Assembly: GCA_963787135.1 (NCBI GenBank)
Contig: CAWBBW010000027.1
Location: 62,001 to 126,000, forward strand
Length of the DNA: 64,000 bases
Direction: 5' to 3'
From: Roseiarcus sp963787135
GTDB lineage: Bacteria > Pseudomonadota > Alphaproteobacteria > Rhizobiales > Beijerinckiaceae
Within the stretch, counting starts at the first letter, position 1; the number at the start of each line of letters is the position of its first letter. The notes beneath the pieces were generated by a model. That model did not search any database. It had not been told where the DNA came from and saw only the letters and a program-made list of their open reading frames with translations. Positions 19,146-28,118 of this stretch are shown here, piece after piece. The position numbers and the translations under genes were made by a program.

Positions 19146-19799
19146 ATGCTTGCCGACGCACTCAACTCTTTCGCGCAGATCTTCACTCCCCCGTTTCGCG
19201 GGGTGATGTGGAAGTCGCTGGGGCTTACAGCGGCGATTCTCGTTCTCGCCGGCGTTGGCCTCGACCGGCTGGCGCTATCGCTGATCCACGTGGGACCCTC
19301 TTGGCTGAGCACGGTTCTGTCGATCGTCGTGGCCCTCGGCGTGATCGCCGGCATAGTCCTCCTTGCCGCGCCCACGGTCTTGCTCGTCGCCAGCTTCTTT
19401 CTCGACGATATCGCGACGATCGTCGAGGGGGAGATCGATCCCTATGCCGCGCGGGGCCGGCCGGCGCCGCTGTTTGCGTCCGTCGCGATGGGGCTGCGGT
19501 TCGCGGTCCTCTCGATTCTCGTCAACGTCGTCGTCCTTCTTCTGACGCTCTTCACCGGTATCGGCTTCGTCTCATTCTTCCTGTTGAACGGATATCTCCT
19601 CGGGCGCGAATATTTCGAGCTCGCCGCAATGCGCCACCTGGCGCCAGCCGAGGCGATGGCGCTTCGCCGCCGCTGTTCGGGGCAAGTTTACCTAGCGGGG
19701 GTGATCATCTCGGGCGTTGTCGCCGTGCCGGTGCTGAACCTCTTGACCCCCCTCTTCGCCACCGCCTTCATGATGCGCCTCTATAAACGCGTCGCCTGA
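19146..19799 (+). CDS. EI24/CysZ-like integral membrane protein
   Basis: Membrane protein of 217 residues with four to five hydrophobic segments. It has the family's FFLLNGYLLGREYFELAAMRHL stretch near residues 140-160 and a terminal FATAFMMRLYKR. The EI24 domain family includes the sulfate transporter CysZ and the animal etoposide-induced protein; most bacterial members have no defined role. The ATG at 19146 is 32 bases after the GT2-GtrA stop, so it is probably last in that operon. The frame is open upstream into the previous gene, but that part does not resemble the family. Confidence 0.8.
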   Translation: MLADALNSFAQIFTPPFRGVMWKSLGLTAAILVLAGVGLDRLALSLIHVGPSWLSTVLSIVVALGVIAGIVLLAAPTVLLVASFFLDDIATIVEGEIDPYAARGRPAPLFASVAMGLRFAVLSILVNVVVLLLTLFTGIGFVSFFLLNGYLLGREYFELAAMRHLAPAEAMALRRRCSGQVYLAGVIISGVVAVPVLNLLTPLFATAFMMRLYKRVA

Positions 19800-19941
19800 G
19801 ATCGACCGGCCGCGGCTCTCCCGGAGGCCGCCGGCGCAGCGGCGTGCGCTTCTGCAAGCGACTGAATGAAATCAGACGTTTGGGCGCCTTTTTCTGCAAC
19901 AATTCGCCGCCTGAATCAGACTGGCCCGGGCGCGCGCCGAT

Positions 19942-19968
19942 ATAGCAGTATTATAATGTGATATCGTA
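19942..19968. promoter_or_regulatory. AT-rich inverted repeat upstream of the arabinose operon (candidate operator)
   Basis: In a GC-rich 290-base gap, a short AT-rich block contains GATAT and ATATC arms about 17 bases apart around a TATAAT-like hexamer (19952-19957). It precedes the ABC importer and araBAD genes by about 120 bases, where a regulator should bind. No matching -35 box is visible and no regulator gene is adjacent, so this is only a candidate. Confidence 0.25.
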
Positions 19969-20089
19969 GAACAAGTCCCTGTCCTGTGTTTTGTCGATAA
20001 TAAGCAATATCCGTTGCCAACGCCGCCGAGATGAGCATAACTGGCCCCAAGAGCCGGGGTGGTGGACCAATTCTCTGGCGGGAGGAAAG

Positions 20090-20866
20090 ATGGGGGCGCC
20101 GGCGACTGGCGATTTTGCATTCATTGTTCGCCTCGAAGGCGTGCAGAAGTATTTTGGCGCGGTGCAAGCCCTGCGCGACATCGATCTCATGATCGGACGC
20201 AACGAAATCGTCGGGCTCATTGGCGACAACGGCGCCGGTAAATCGACCCTGATCAAGGTGATGACAGGGGTGCTTGCACCGACCTCGGGCAAGATTTTCG
20301 TGCGCGACCGCGAGATTCAGCCGAGCGAATACTCCGTCCGCATGGCTCACGACCTGTCAATCGAGACGGTCTATCAGGATAAGTCACTTGCGGAAAAGCA
20401 ACCGCTGTGGCGCAATTTTTTCGTCGGCAGGCAGATCGCCAATCGTCTCGGATTCATCGACATCAAGCGCGAGAAAGAGGTCGCGCAGCAAATTCTGCTC
20501 GACGTCATCGGCTTCCGCGGGGTCGGGATAACCGTCGATTCGACGGTCGCGAACCTCTCGGGCGGCGAGCGTCAGGGCATCGCGATCGGCAGGGCCATGC
20601 ACTACAACGCCGACCTCATCGTGCTCGACGAGCCGACCGCTGCGCTCGGCGTGGCGGAAGTGCGCAAGGTCATCGATTTTGTGCGCAAGATCAAGCAGTC
20701 GGGACGCGCCTGCATCTACATCGAACACAATCTCGCGCATGTGCATGAGGTCGCGGACCGGCTGGTCGTGCTCGATCGCGGACGAATCGTTTCCGAGATC
20801 ATCCCGAAGGACATGACGGTGCCTGAACTCACCGAATATCTGATCGGTCTGCAGCACAAAGCCTAA
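20090..20866 (+). CDS. Sugar ABC transporter ATP-binding protein, single-domain FrcA type
   Basis: ATPase of 258 residues for a CUT2-type sugar importer. Walker A is GDNGAGKST, the signature LSGGERQG, and Walker B LIVLDEPTAALG with the switch His in IEHN. Most CUT2 ATPases (AraG, RbsA) are ~500-residue tandem proteins; this one has a single nucleotide-binding domain, like FrcA of Sinorhizobium, and would homodimerise. The ATG at 20090 follows an excellent GGAGGAAA site; upstream in-frame sequence is not family-like. It is the first gene of the transporter-araBAD operon, so L-arabinose is the probable substrate (inferred from context only). Confidence 0.92.
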   Translation: MGAPATGDFAFIVRLEGVQKYFGAVQALRDIDLMIGRNEIVGLIGDNGAGKSTLIKVMTGVLAPTSGKIFVRDREIQPSEYSVRMAHDLSIETVYQDKSLAEKQPLWRNFFVGRQIANRLGFIDIKREKEVAQQILLDVIGFRGVGITVDSTVANLSGGERQGIAIGRAMHYNADLIVLDEPTAALGVAEVRKVIDFVRKIKQSGRACIYIEHNLAHVHEVADRLVVLDRGRIVSEIIPKDMTVPELTEYLIGLQHKA

Positions 20867-20881
20867 GGGGGACGAGAGGGA

Positions 20882-21961
20882 ATGTCAGAGCAGACCGGCG
20901 CATCGATCCTGCAACGCTTCGAGGCGTTGCCGATCATCATCGTCTTCGCGCTGCTGCTCGGTTTGTTCATGTACGGCGCGCCGGAGGTTTTCTTATCGCC
21001 CTATATCTATACGACTTTCCTGTCGACCTTGCCGCCGCTCGTCTTGCTCGCCATGGGTCTGACTTTTGTCATCGCGGCTGGCGAAATCGACCTCTGCTTC
21101 CCGGCGATCATCGCCTTTTCCGGCTTCATTTTTGCCGTCCTGTTCAAGGAATACGATCTTGGCTGGATCGCGGTTGTCGCGGGCCTCGCCTCCGGAGTTC
21201 TCGTCGGTTTCATCAACGGCCTGATCATCGCCAAGATCGGCATCCCGTCCTTCATGACGACGCTTGCGACCCAGTTCTTCTGGGCCGGGATGGCGACGGT
21301 CTTGTCCGGCGGCAAATCCTATGCCTTGCGCGGCGCCGAAGACACCTCTGTTTGGAAATGGATCGTCGGGCGACCGTTTGCCTCGGTCACGAATATCGAC
21401 TGGCTTCAGCAGCTTTCAATGCAGGCGCTCTGGACGGCGCTCATCGTCGGTTTTCTCTGGTTGGTCCTTACGCGTCACCGTTTCGGCGAGCATACGCTGT
21501 TCATCGGCGATTCCAACGACGTCTCGCGCGTCGTCGGAATCGACGTCGATCGCGAGAAGATCAAGATCTTCACATTGATGGGCTTCCTGGCGGCCTGCGC
21601 CGCCATCATGCTGACGCTCGAGAACAAGAATTTCTTCGGCAACCAGGGCCAGGGATATCTCTTGACCGCGATCGCCTCGGTTCTCATCGGCGGCACCTCG
21701 ATCTTCGGCGGCCAGGCGACGATCCTCGGGACCGTATTCGGCTGCTTCATCATCGGAATGATCGAAGCGGGTCTTGTCGCTTCGGGCCTCACCGGCGCCT
21801 GGGTGAGGACGGTTCAGGGGCTCATTTTCCTGATCGCGATCATCTTCTACATGTACGCAAACGAACCGCAGCGCCGGCGAGCGCTTTTCGCCAATTTGCG
21901 GTCGTTTCGAAGATTCGGCAGTAGTACGCGTACTTCCGAAGAGGGAGGGGCTCGCCGATAG
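20882..21961 (+). CDS. Sugar ABC transporter permease (RbsC/FrcC family)
   Basis: Inner-membrane permease of 359 residues with around ten hydrophobic helices. It has the family's GLTFVIAAGEIDLCF near 60-75, GFINGLIIAKIGIPSFMTTL near 110-130, and the cytoplasmic-loop TAIASVLIGGTSIFGGQ near 260-276. It starts 15 bases after the ATPase gene with a GAGAGGGA site. With a single permease gene it would form a homodimer. It belongs to the same operon as the arabinose catabolic genes. Confidence 0.92.
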   Translation: MSEQTGASILQRFEALPIIIVFALLLGLFMYGAPEVFLSPYIYTTFLSTLPPLVLLAMGLTFVIAAGEIDLCFPAIIAFSGFIFAVLFKEYDLGWIAVVAGLASGVLVGFINGLIIAKIGIPSFMTTLATQFFWAGMATVLSGGKSYALRGAEDTSVWKWIVGRPFASVTNIDWLQQLSMQALWTALIVGFLWLVLTRHRFGEHTLFIGDSNDVSRVVGIDVDREKIKIFTLMGFLAACAAIMLTLENKNFFGNQGQGYLLTAIASVLIGGTSIFGGQATILGTVFGCFIIGMIEAGLVASGLTGAWVRTVQGLIFLIAIIFYMYANEPQRRRALFANLRSFRRFGSSTRTSEEGGARR

Positions 21962-21994
21962 CGGCGGCCCGAAACAGAACTGGGAGAAACGAAC

Positions 21995-22987
21995 ATGCGT
22001 TTGGCAAATCTGCTTCTGGCAGGCGCGGCCGCGGCCGCGGTGGCGACTGCCGCGGGCTCGGCCTCGGCCGCCGATCCGATCGGCAAGGGTCTCGTGATGT
22101 ATATGCAAATGGGCGGTAACGCCGGCGACGGCGCAACGCTCGCGCGTCAGACGGGGGCGGAGCAAGCCGCCGAAGCTTCGGGCGTTGAGCTGAAGCCACA
22201 GTTTTCGGCGTGGGCACCCGAAACCATGATCGCGCAGTTCAAGGAGGCGATGGCGGCGAAGCCGAGCTTGTATCGAAATCATGGGCCACCCCGGCAGCGC
22301 CGCTTTCCATGACCTCGTCAAACAGGCCACCGATCAGGGCATTGTCGTCACCGACGGCAATTCGCCGCTTGACGGACCTGCAGGCCGAGTTCGGCACGAA
22401 AGGCTTCGGCTACGCGGGCGTGGACCTCTACGCGGGCGGCGCGCTGACCGCCAACGCGATGCTGGCCAAGGGCTTGAAGTCGGGTGACGAGGCGATGGTC
22501 TACGGCGTTTTCAGCCAGGCCGAGCGAGGCCAGTCGGAAAAGAGTCTCGCCGACACGCTGGAGAAGGCCGGCTTGAAGGTCGACCGGCTGGAAATCACTC
22601 AGGAGGTCAACAGCGACACCTCGCTCGGCATGCCGCAGTTCGTCGGCCTACATCCAGTCGCATCCGAACCTGAAGGCGATCGGCACGCAGCACGGCGGCG
22701 TCACCGGCTCATGCAGCAAGTGCTGCAAAAAGGCGGGCAAGAAGCCGGGCGACATCATCGTCGGCGGCATCGATCTCGGTCCTGCGACGATCGACGGCCT
22801 CAAATCCGGCTATATCACTGCGACGCTCGATCAACTGCTCTACTGCAGGGCTTCATGCCGGTCGTGCAGTGCGTGATGACCGCGAAATACAAGATGCCTG
22901 GCCTGTACTCTCAACACTGGCGCCGGCACGGTCACGCCGCAAACGATCGGCACGCTGATCAAGCTGATCGACGCCGGCATTCGCTGA
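21995..22987 (+). CDS. Periplasmic sugar-binding protein of the ABC importer (about seven frame breaks)
   Basis: The start is clear: ATG at 21995 after GGGAGAAA, with a signal peptide ending near AGSASAADP, then a type-I periplasmic binding protein (PETMIAQFKEAMAAKP). Family-like sequence continues in changing frames: GHPGSAAFHDLVKQATDQG, TDLQAEFGTKGFGYAGVDL, AYIQSHPNLKAIGTQHGG, LMQQVLQK, GDIIVGGIDLGPATIDGLKSG, LQGFMPVVQCV and TPQTIGTLIKLIDAGIR, ending at TGA 22987. Joining these needs about seven single-base changes, five of them removals of an extra base. The codons between breaks are fully conserved, which argues against long-standing decay. It is the third transporter component; without it the importer would not work. 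Confidence 0.75.
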
Positions 22988-23197
22988 CGCGAATCGGTGG
23001 CCTTGAGCAGACGAATTCGTTCGACCGCGGACGCCGAAAAGGCGTCCGCGGCAGAACGGAGCGACGTGTCAGCTGAGCTCTATCCCGAGGCCGCGCGTCG
23101 CCATACGCCACGAGCCGTTTTCGCTTTCTGCCGGGCGCTTGGTTATGCTGAATGGAATGACGCCGACAGAACCACGGCCGATGGGTAGGGAGCGCGA

Positions 23198-24860
23198 ATG
23201 TTCACGATAGGCGTCGACTTCGGCACCAACTCGGTGCGGGCGCTTGTCGTTCGCGCATCCGACGGCGTGGAATACGGCAGCTGCGTCGTTGACTACCCTT
23301 CCGGCGCCCAAGGCGTCCTGCTCGATCCGCTGGACGGCCATCTGGCGAGACAGCATCCCGGAGACTACCTTGTCGGGCTCGAGCAGAGCATCCGGGGCGC
23401 TCTCGCCGAGGCCGCCGGAAAGCGCGACTTCAGTCCGGCGAAGGTCGTCGGCGTCGGGGTGGACTCGACCGGGTCAAGCCCGATCCCCGTCGACCCGACG
23501 AACCGTCCCCTTGCCCTTGCCGAGGACTGGAAACGCGATCTCAACGCTCAGTGCTGGCTCTGGAAGGACCACACGAGCTGGCGCGAAGCCGCCAGGATCA
23601 CCGAGCTTTGCGCCAAGATCCGCCCGCAATTCATCGCCAAATGCGGCGGGGTCTATTCGTCCGAATGGTTCTGGGCCAAAATCTGGCATTGCCTCAACGT
23701 CGCGCCGAAGACATTTCAGGCCGCCTATTCGTGGGTTGAGCTCGCCGACTGGGCGCCGTCCGTCCTTGCCGGCGTCGTCGATCCCCGGCGCGTCAAACGC
23801 GGCGTCTGCGCCGCCGGTCACAAGGCGCTCTACTCCGACGACTGGGGCGGCCTTCCGGACAAGGAGTTCCTGAGCGCGCTCGATTCCCGTCTCGCGGATC
23901 TGCGCGACCGTCTCTATGAAAAGGCCTATGACGCAACCGAGCCGGCTGGCTCGCTTTGCCCGGAATGGGCGGAAAGGCTTGGCCTTCCAGAGGGCATCGC
24001 CATCGCGATCGGCGAATTCGACGTACACTACGGCGCGATCGGCTGCGGGGTCGGCGAAGGCACGCTGGTCAAAGTGATCGGAACATCGACCTGCGATTGC
24101 GCCGTCGTGCCGGCGGACAAACGCGTCGCCGACATTCCGGGCATTTGCGGCATCGTCAAAGGCGCGATTCTGCCCGGATACTTCGGCATCGAGGCCGGAC
24201 AGTCGGCGGTCGGCGACATCTTCAAGTGGTGGGTCGAGGGCGTCTGCGGCGGCGACGCCGCGCTGCACGAGCAACTGACCGCGGAGGCTTCGCGGCAGAA
24301 GCCGGGCCAAGCCGGAGCTCCTGGCGCTCGACTGGAACAACGGCAACCGGACCATCCTCGTCGATCAGCTGCTGTCCGGCCTGCTGATCGGGCAGGATCT
24401 TTATACGACGCGCGCCGACATCTATCGTGCGCTGATCGAGGCGACGGCGTTCGGCGCGCGCGCGATCATCGAACGCATTCAGGAATACGGGGTGCGAATC
24501 GACAAGGTGGTCTGCACCGGAGGAATCGCAGAGAAGAATCCGCTGCTGATGCAAATCTATGCCGACGTGACCGGCTGCGCGATGCATGTCGCTGGCTCGA
24601 CCCAGACCTGCGCGTTGGGGTCCGCCATCGCTGCCGCAGTGCTCGCCGGGGCGCATCCAGACTTCGCCGCCGCGGAGGCGGCGATGACATCGCTGAAGCC
24701 CACGCACTACGAGCCTCGCGCCGAGAACCGAAAGGTTTACGACCAGCTCTACGCGCTCTATCGCGACCTGCACGACAGCTTCGGCGGGCTGACGAAATCG
24801 GCCGATCTGTCGCGCGTCATGAAAACCCTGATCGAGATCAAATACGGGCAGCGCGCTTGA
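23198..24860 (+). CDS. araB: L-ribulokinase (one frame break near 24320)
   Basis: FGGY-family kinase that phosphorylates L-ribulose to L-ribulose 5-phosphate. The N-terminal half has GVDFGTNSVRALVV (phosphate loop), GVDSTGSSPIPVD and WKDHTSWREA. The C-terminal half, in the next frame, has LLALDWNNGNRT, VDQLLSGLLIGQ, VCTGGIAEKNPLLMQI and ALGSAIAAAVLAG. One extra base between about 24305 and 24330 separates them; the repaired protein is about 553 residues, normal for AraB. The ATG at 23198 follows AGGGAG. The downstream order araA-araD supports the assignment. The uncorrected reading runs to 24955 with meaningless C-terminal sequence. Confidence 0.92.
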
Positions 24861-24951
24861 CGCTGATGCAAAATCGCTTTCTTCATTCGACCAACCCACC
24901 CCGGCCCGACCGCAAGGGCCGCCAGAGGCGGAATTTCTCGCAAGGGCGCTC

Positions 24952-26460
24952 ATGATCAATCTCGCCACTCCCGAAATCTGGTTCGTCTGCGGCTCCCAGC
25001 ACCTCTATGGGCCCGGCCCCTTGCAGCGGGTAGCGGCCGACGCGCGCGACATCGCGGGCGCGCTCGCAGACTCGCCGAGGCTGCCGCTCAAGACCGTCTC
25101 GAAGCCATTGATGACCACGCCAGACGAGATCGCAAAACTCTGCATGGAGGCGAATTCCGACGAGAACTGCGCCGGCCTGATCCTCTGGATGCATACGTTT
25201 TCGCCATCAAAGATGTGGGTGCGCGGGCTCAACGCGCTTCGGAAGCCCTTCCTGCATCTCCACACCCAGTTCGGTCGCGATCTGCCGTGGGCGACGATCG
25301 ACATGGACTTCATGAACCTGAACCAGTCGGCGCACGGCGATCGCGAGGCGGGCTTCATCCACTCGCGCATGCGGCTCAGCCGTAAGGTGGTCGTCGGCCA
25401 TTGGTCGGACCCGGAGGTTCAGGATCGCATCGGCGCCTGGATGCGGGCCGCGCGCGCATGGCACGACTGGCAGGGTGCGAAATTCTGCCGCTTCGGCGAC
25501 AACATGCGCCAGGTCGCGGTGACCGAAGGCGACAAGGTGGCGGCCGAGATGAAGTTCGGCTTCGCCACCAACGGCTATGGCGTCGGCGAACTGGCGGACG
25601 CGGTCGGCGCCGTCCCGGACGGGAAAGCGAAGGCCTTGGCCAGCGAATACGAGGAGCGATACAAGGTCGCGCCCGAATTGCGCAAGGGCGGCGAGCGTCA
25701 CGAGTCGCTCCTTTACGGCGCCCGGCTCGAGCTCGGATTGCGCGCATTCCTCGAGCGAGGCGGGTTCAACGGCTTCACGACGACCTTCGAGGACCTGCAT
25801 GGGCTTCGGCAGCTTCCGGGGCTCGGACCGCAGCGGCTGATGGCGGATGGTTACGGCTTTGGCGCCGAGGGCGACTGGAAGACCGCCGCGCTCGTGCGGG
25901 CGATGAAGGTCATGGGCGAAGGGCTGCCCGGCGGCACATCGTTCATGGAGGACTACACCTACCATCTCGCGCCCGATGGGCATCAGGTTCTGGGCGCGCA
26001 CATGCTCGAAGTCTGTCCGTCGATCGCCGCCGCCAAGCCGTCGCTCGAGATTCACCCGCTCTCGATCGGCGGCAAGGAAGATCCGGTCCGCCTCGTCTTC
26101 GATGCGCCAGCGGGGCCGGCTCTCAACGCGAGCCTGATCGATCTCGGCGCCCGCTTCCGGCTGCTGGTGAACGAGGTCGAGGCGGTCGCCCATCCAGCGC
26201 TCCCGAAGCTGCCGGTCGCGCGCGCGGTGTGGGAATGCAAGCCCGACTTCAAGACGGCCTGCGCCGCCTGGATCCTGGCCGGCGGAGCGCATCACACCGG
26301 CTACAGCTACAGCGTAACCACCGAAATGCTCGAGGATTTCGCGACGATCGCCGACATCGAACTTGTCCGCATCGGCGACGGGGTCACTCTTTCCGGCTTG
26401 AAGCAGGACCTGCGGGCCAACGACGTCTATTATTATCTCGCACAAGGTTTCCGCGCCTGA
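24952..26460 (+). CDS. araA: L-arabinose isomerase
   Basis: Complete protein of 502 residues converting L-arabinose to L-ribulose, Mn-dependent. Family markers in order: EIWFVCGSQHLYG near the N-terminus, WMHTFSPSKMW, LHLHTQFGRDLPW, NLNQSAHGDREAG, FTTTFEDLHGL, GTSFMEDYTYHL with metal-ligand Glu, and HHTGYSYSVT near the C-terminus. It follows araB by 91 bases and precedes araD by 34 bases. This is the most secure evidence that the operon handles L-arabinose. Confidence 0.97.
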   Translation: MINLATPEIWFVCGSQHLYGPGPLQRVAADARDIAGALADSPRLPLKTVSKPLMTTPDEIAKLCMEANSDENCAGLILWMHTFSPSKMWVRGLNALRKPFLHLHTQFGRDLPWATIDMDFMNLNQSAHGDREAGFIHSRMRLSRKVVVGHWSDPEVQDRIGAWMRAARAWHDWQGAKFCRFGDNMRQVAVTEGDKVAAEMKFGFATNGYGVGELADAVGAVPDGKAKALASEYEERYKVAPELRKGGERHESLLYGARLELGLRAFLERGGFNGFTTTFEDLHGLRQLPGLGPQRLMADGYGFGAEGDWKTAALVRAMKVMGEGLPGGTSFMEDYTYHLAPDGHQVLGAHMLEVCPSIAAAKPSLEIHPLSIGGKEDPVRLVFDAPAGPALNASLIDLGARFRLLVNEVEAVAHPALPKLPVARAVWECKPDFKTACAAWILAGGAHHTGYSYSVTTEMLEDFATIADIELVRIGDGVTLSGLKQDLRANDVYYYLAQGFRA

Positions 26461-26494
26461 GCGGGTCGTTCGAACGGGTCGAGGCGGGAGGTCG

Positions 26495-27193
26495 ATGGGT
26501 CGGTTCACGGAACTCAAGCGCGAGTCGTTCGAGGCCAACGTCGCGCTGCCCCGCCATGGCCTCATCAACCTGACCTTTGGCAACGCCAGCGCGCTCGACC
26601 GAGCCGGCGCCGTATTCGCGATCAAGCCGAGCGGCGTCGACTATGCTGCGCTCACGCCCGAGGACATGGTGGTCGTGGATCTCGACGGACGAAAGGTCGA
26701 GGGCCGGCTCAATCCCTCGTCGGACACGCCGACGCACAGGCGCCTCTTCCTCGCCTTTCCCGACATCGGCGGCGTGGTCCACACGCATTCCTCCCATGCG
26801 ACGGCCTTCGCCCAGGCCGGCCGGCCGATTCCGGTCTTCGGCACCACCCACGCCGACTATTTCAACGGCGACGTGCCGATCACCCGCAAGATGACGCGCG
26901 AGGAGATCGCCTCGGCCTATGAATGGGAAACGGGCAACGTGATCGTGGAGCGGATGGGGGGCCTAGACCCGGCCGACTTTCCCGGCGTCTTGGTCAATCG
27001 GCATGCCCCGTTTGCCTGGGGGCCGAATGTCGGCAAGGCGGTCGAGATCGCGGTGGCGATCGAATGCATCGCCCACATGGCCCTGATGTCGTTGCAGCTC
27101 GCGCCGGGTCTCGAGGCGATCGAGCCGGAATTGCTCACCAAGCATTTCAAGCGCAAGCACGGCGCCGCCGCCTATTACGGCCAGTCGACCTAA
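26495..27193 (+). CDS. araD: L-ribulose-5-phosphate 4-epimerase
   Basis: Class II aldolase/epimerase family enzyme of 232 residues producing D-xylulose 5-phosphate. Zinc ligands are visible in HTHSSHATAFAQ (two His around residue 93-95) and a later HMALMSL region. The GNASALDR and IKPSGVDYAALTPEDMV segments bind the phosphate. The ATG at 26495 follows GGGAGG. It completes araB-araA-araD and ends 81 bases before the convergent Tat-exported gene. Confidence 0.95.
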   Translation: MGRFTELKRESFEANVALPRHGLINLTFGNASALDRAGAVFAIKPSGVDYAALTPEDMVVVDLDGRKVEGRLNPSSDTPTHRRLFLAFPDIGGVVHTHSSHATAFAQAGRPIPVFGTTHADYFNGDVPITRKMTREEIASAYEWETGNVIVERMGGLDPADFPGVLVNRHAPFAWGPNVGKAVEIAVAIECIAHMALMSLQLAPGLEAIEPELLTKHFKRKHGAAAYYGQST

Positions 27194-27212
27194 GCCGGGA
27201 AGCCCGCGCCGG

Positions 27213-27226
27213 TCAGGATATCCTGA
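27213..27226. terminator. Palindrome between convergent araD and exported-protein genes
   Basis: A perfect 14-base palindrome (TCAGGATATCCTGA) lies between two convergent stops and is followed by a GC-rich CGCGCCGGCG self-complementary stretch. It could help bidirectional termination, but there is no T-run and the palindrome has no loop, so the role is uncertain. Confidence 0.3.
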
Positions 27227-27274
27227 GCGACCGCGCGCCGGCGCAGGCAATGCCCTGCCGCCCGCCGCAGTCCG

Positions 27275-27715
27275 GTTCACTTCAGCGAGATCTGCATGCC
27301 GCTGAGGTCGATCGAAACCATGAAGCCGACCTGACGGCCCCTGAGCCGCAGAACGACGCCCTTCGCATTGGAAAGTTGCGCTGCCGACCGACCGCCGGCC
27401 ACCGACAATCCGGCCCCGACAGCCGAATAGATGCCCTCGATGTCGGCCGGGCTGATTGATATGATAGGCCGTACCGACGAGGTCGGTTCCCGAAGCGCCG
27501 ATCGTTGCGCCGGCGCTGATACCGCCGACCGAAAGCGGATATCGATGGCCGCCGAGCGTCAGCACGCCGCTCCCGCCGGAGACGCCGATGATAAAACCAG
27601 CGCTGACGATGTGAATCGAGATCGAGCCCGTCGCCGCTTCGGCAGGCATCAACAGGGCCCCAGTCGCCAAGGCGGCTCCGGACGCGATCAGGCTGCGGCG
27701 TGTGATGGTCTTCAT
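27275..27715 (-). CDS. Tat-signal exported hypothetical protein (one frame break near 27463)
   Basis: The N-terminus has a twin-arginine signal (ITRRSLIASGAAL) and a cleavage region near MPAEAATG. The mature part is glycine-rich and hydrophobic (GFIIGVSGGSGVLTL, GISAGATIGASG). After TAYHINQP the frame changes; deleting one G in the CCCGG run restores ADIEGIYSAVGAGLSVAGG, NAKGVVLRLRG and VSIDLSGMQISLK with a stop at 27275. The repaired protein has about 146 residues. It resembles small alphaproteobacterial exported proteins of the YSC84/DUF992 kind in its repeated glycine pattern, but I do not assign a family. It converges on araD. Confidence 0.65.
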
Positions 27716-27827
27716 GGCTTCCCCCCGGCAAAAAGGACAGGCCGCCGCTGCTTGATGCGCGGCCCCAACGGCGCATTGCATAGACTCGTCCGGCGGCGAT
27801 TGGCAAGCCCGCAGCGCGGGTTATCGT

Positions 27828-28088
27828 TCACGATCCCGCGCGGGCCGGTCGGGCGAAGCACAGCCGGCCGCCTTTTCCGAGGCTCATGCAGTTATCCTCC
27901 GGGTGGGGGCCTGAACCCTGTTCAGCCTCCCGCGCGGACTCCGCGCAAAGAGCGCCGCCCCGGCCAAAACTGACGCATTGGGCTCCGCGGCCGGAGAGCG
28001 AATCGGAAGCCCGGCCCGACATCAGCCACCCGAGGAATAAAGCGACGACGACGGCGGCAAAGGCCGCCTCGGCGATGAAGCCGACCAC
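27828..28088 (-). CDS. Small membrane-anchored protein with twin Cys-Gly motifs, unknown function
   Basis: Eighty-six residues. Residues ~5-24 form one hydrophobic helix (AEAAFAAVVVALFLGWLM). The rest carries two copies of one motif: QCVSFGRGGALC at about 37-48 and NCMSLGKGGRLC at about 66-77, i.e. C-x-S-x-G-(R/K)-G-G-x-L-C. The acidic spacer between them is EAEQGSGPHPED. The start is GTG with no obvious ribosome-binding site, so the start and even the gene are uncertain, but a repeated motif with conservative substitutions is unlikely in a shadow frame. It is probably anchored in the inner membrane with the cysteines on one side. I do not recognise the family. Confidence 0.5.
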   Translation of the reverse strand: MVGFIAEAAFAAVVVALFLGWLMSGRASDSLSGRGAQCVSFGRGGALCAESAREAEQGSGPHPEDNCMSLGKGGRLCFARPARAGS

Positions 28089-28118
28089 TCGGCAGGGCTT
28101 CGGCGCAAGCCCCTCGCG

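Noticed and set aside
19952..19957. TATAAT as a sigma-70 -10 box for the ara operon
   Set aside because: The expected -35 position is GC-only; kept only as part of a candidate operator.
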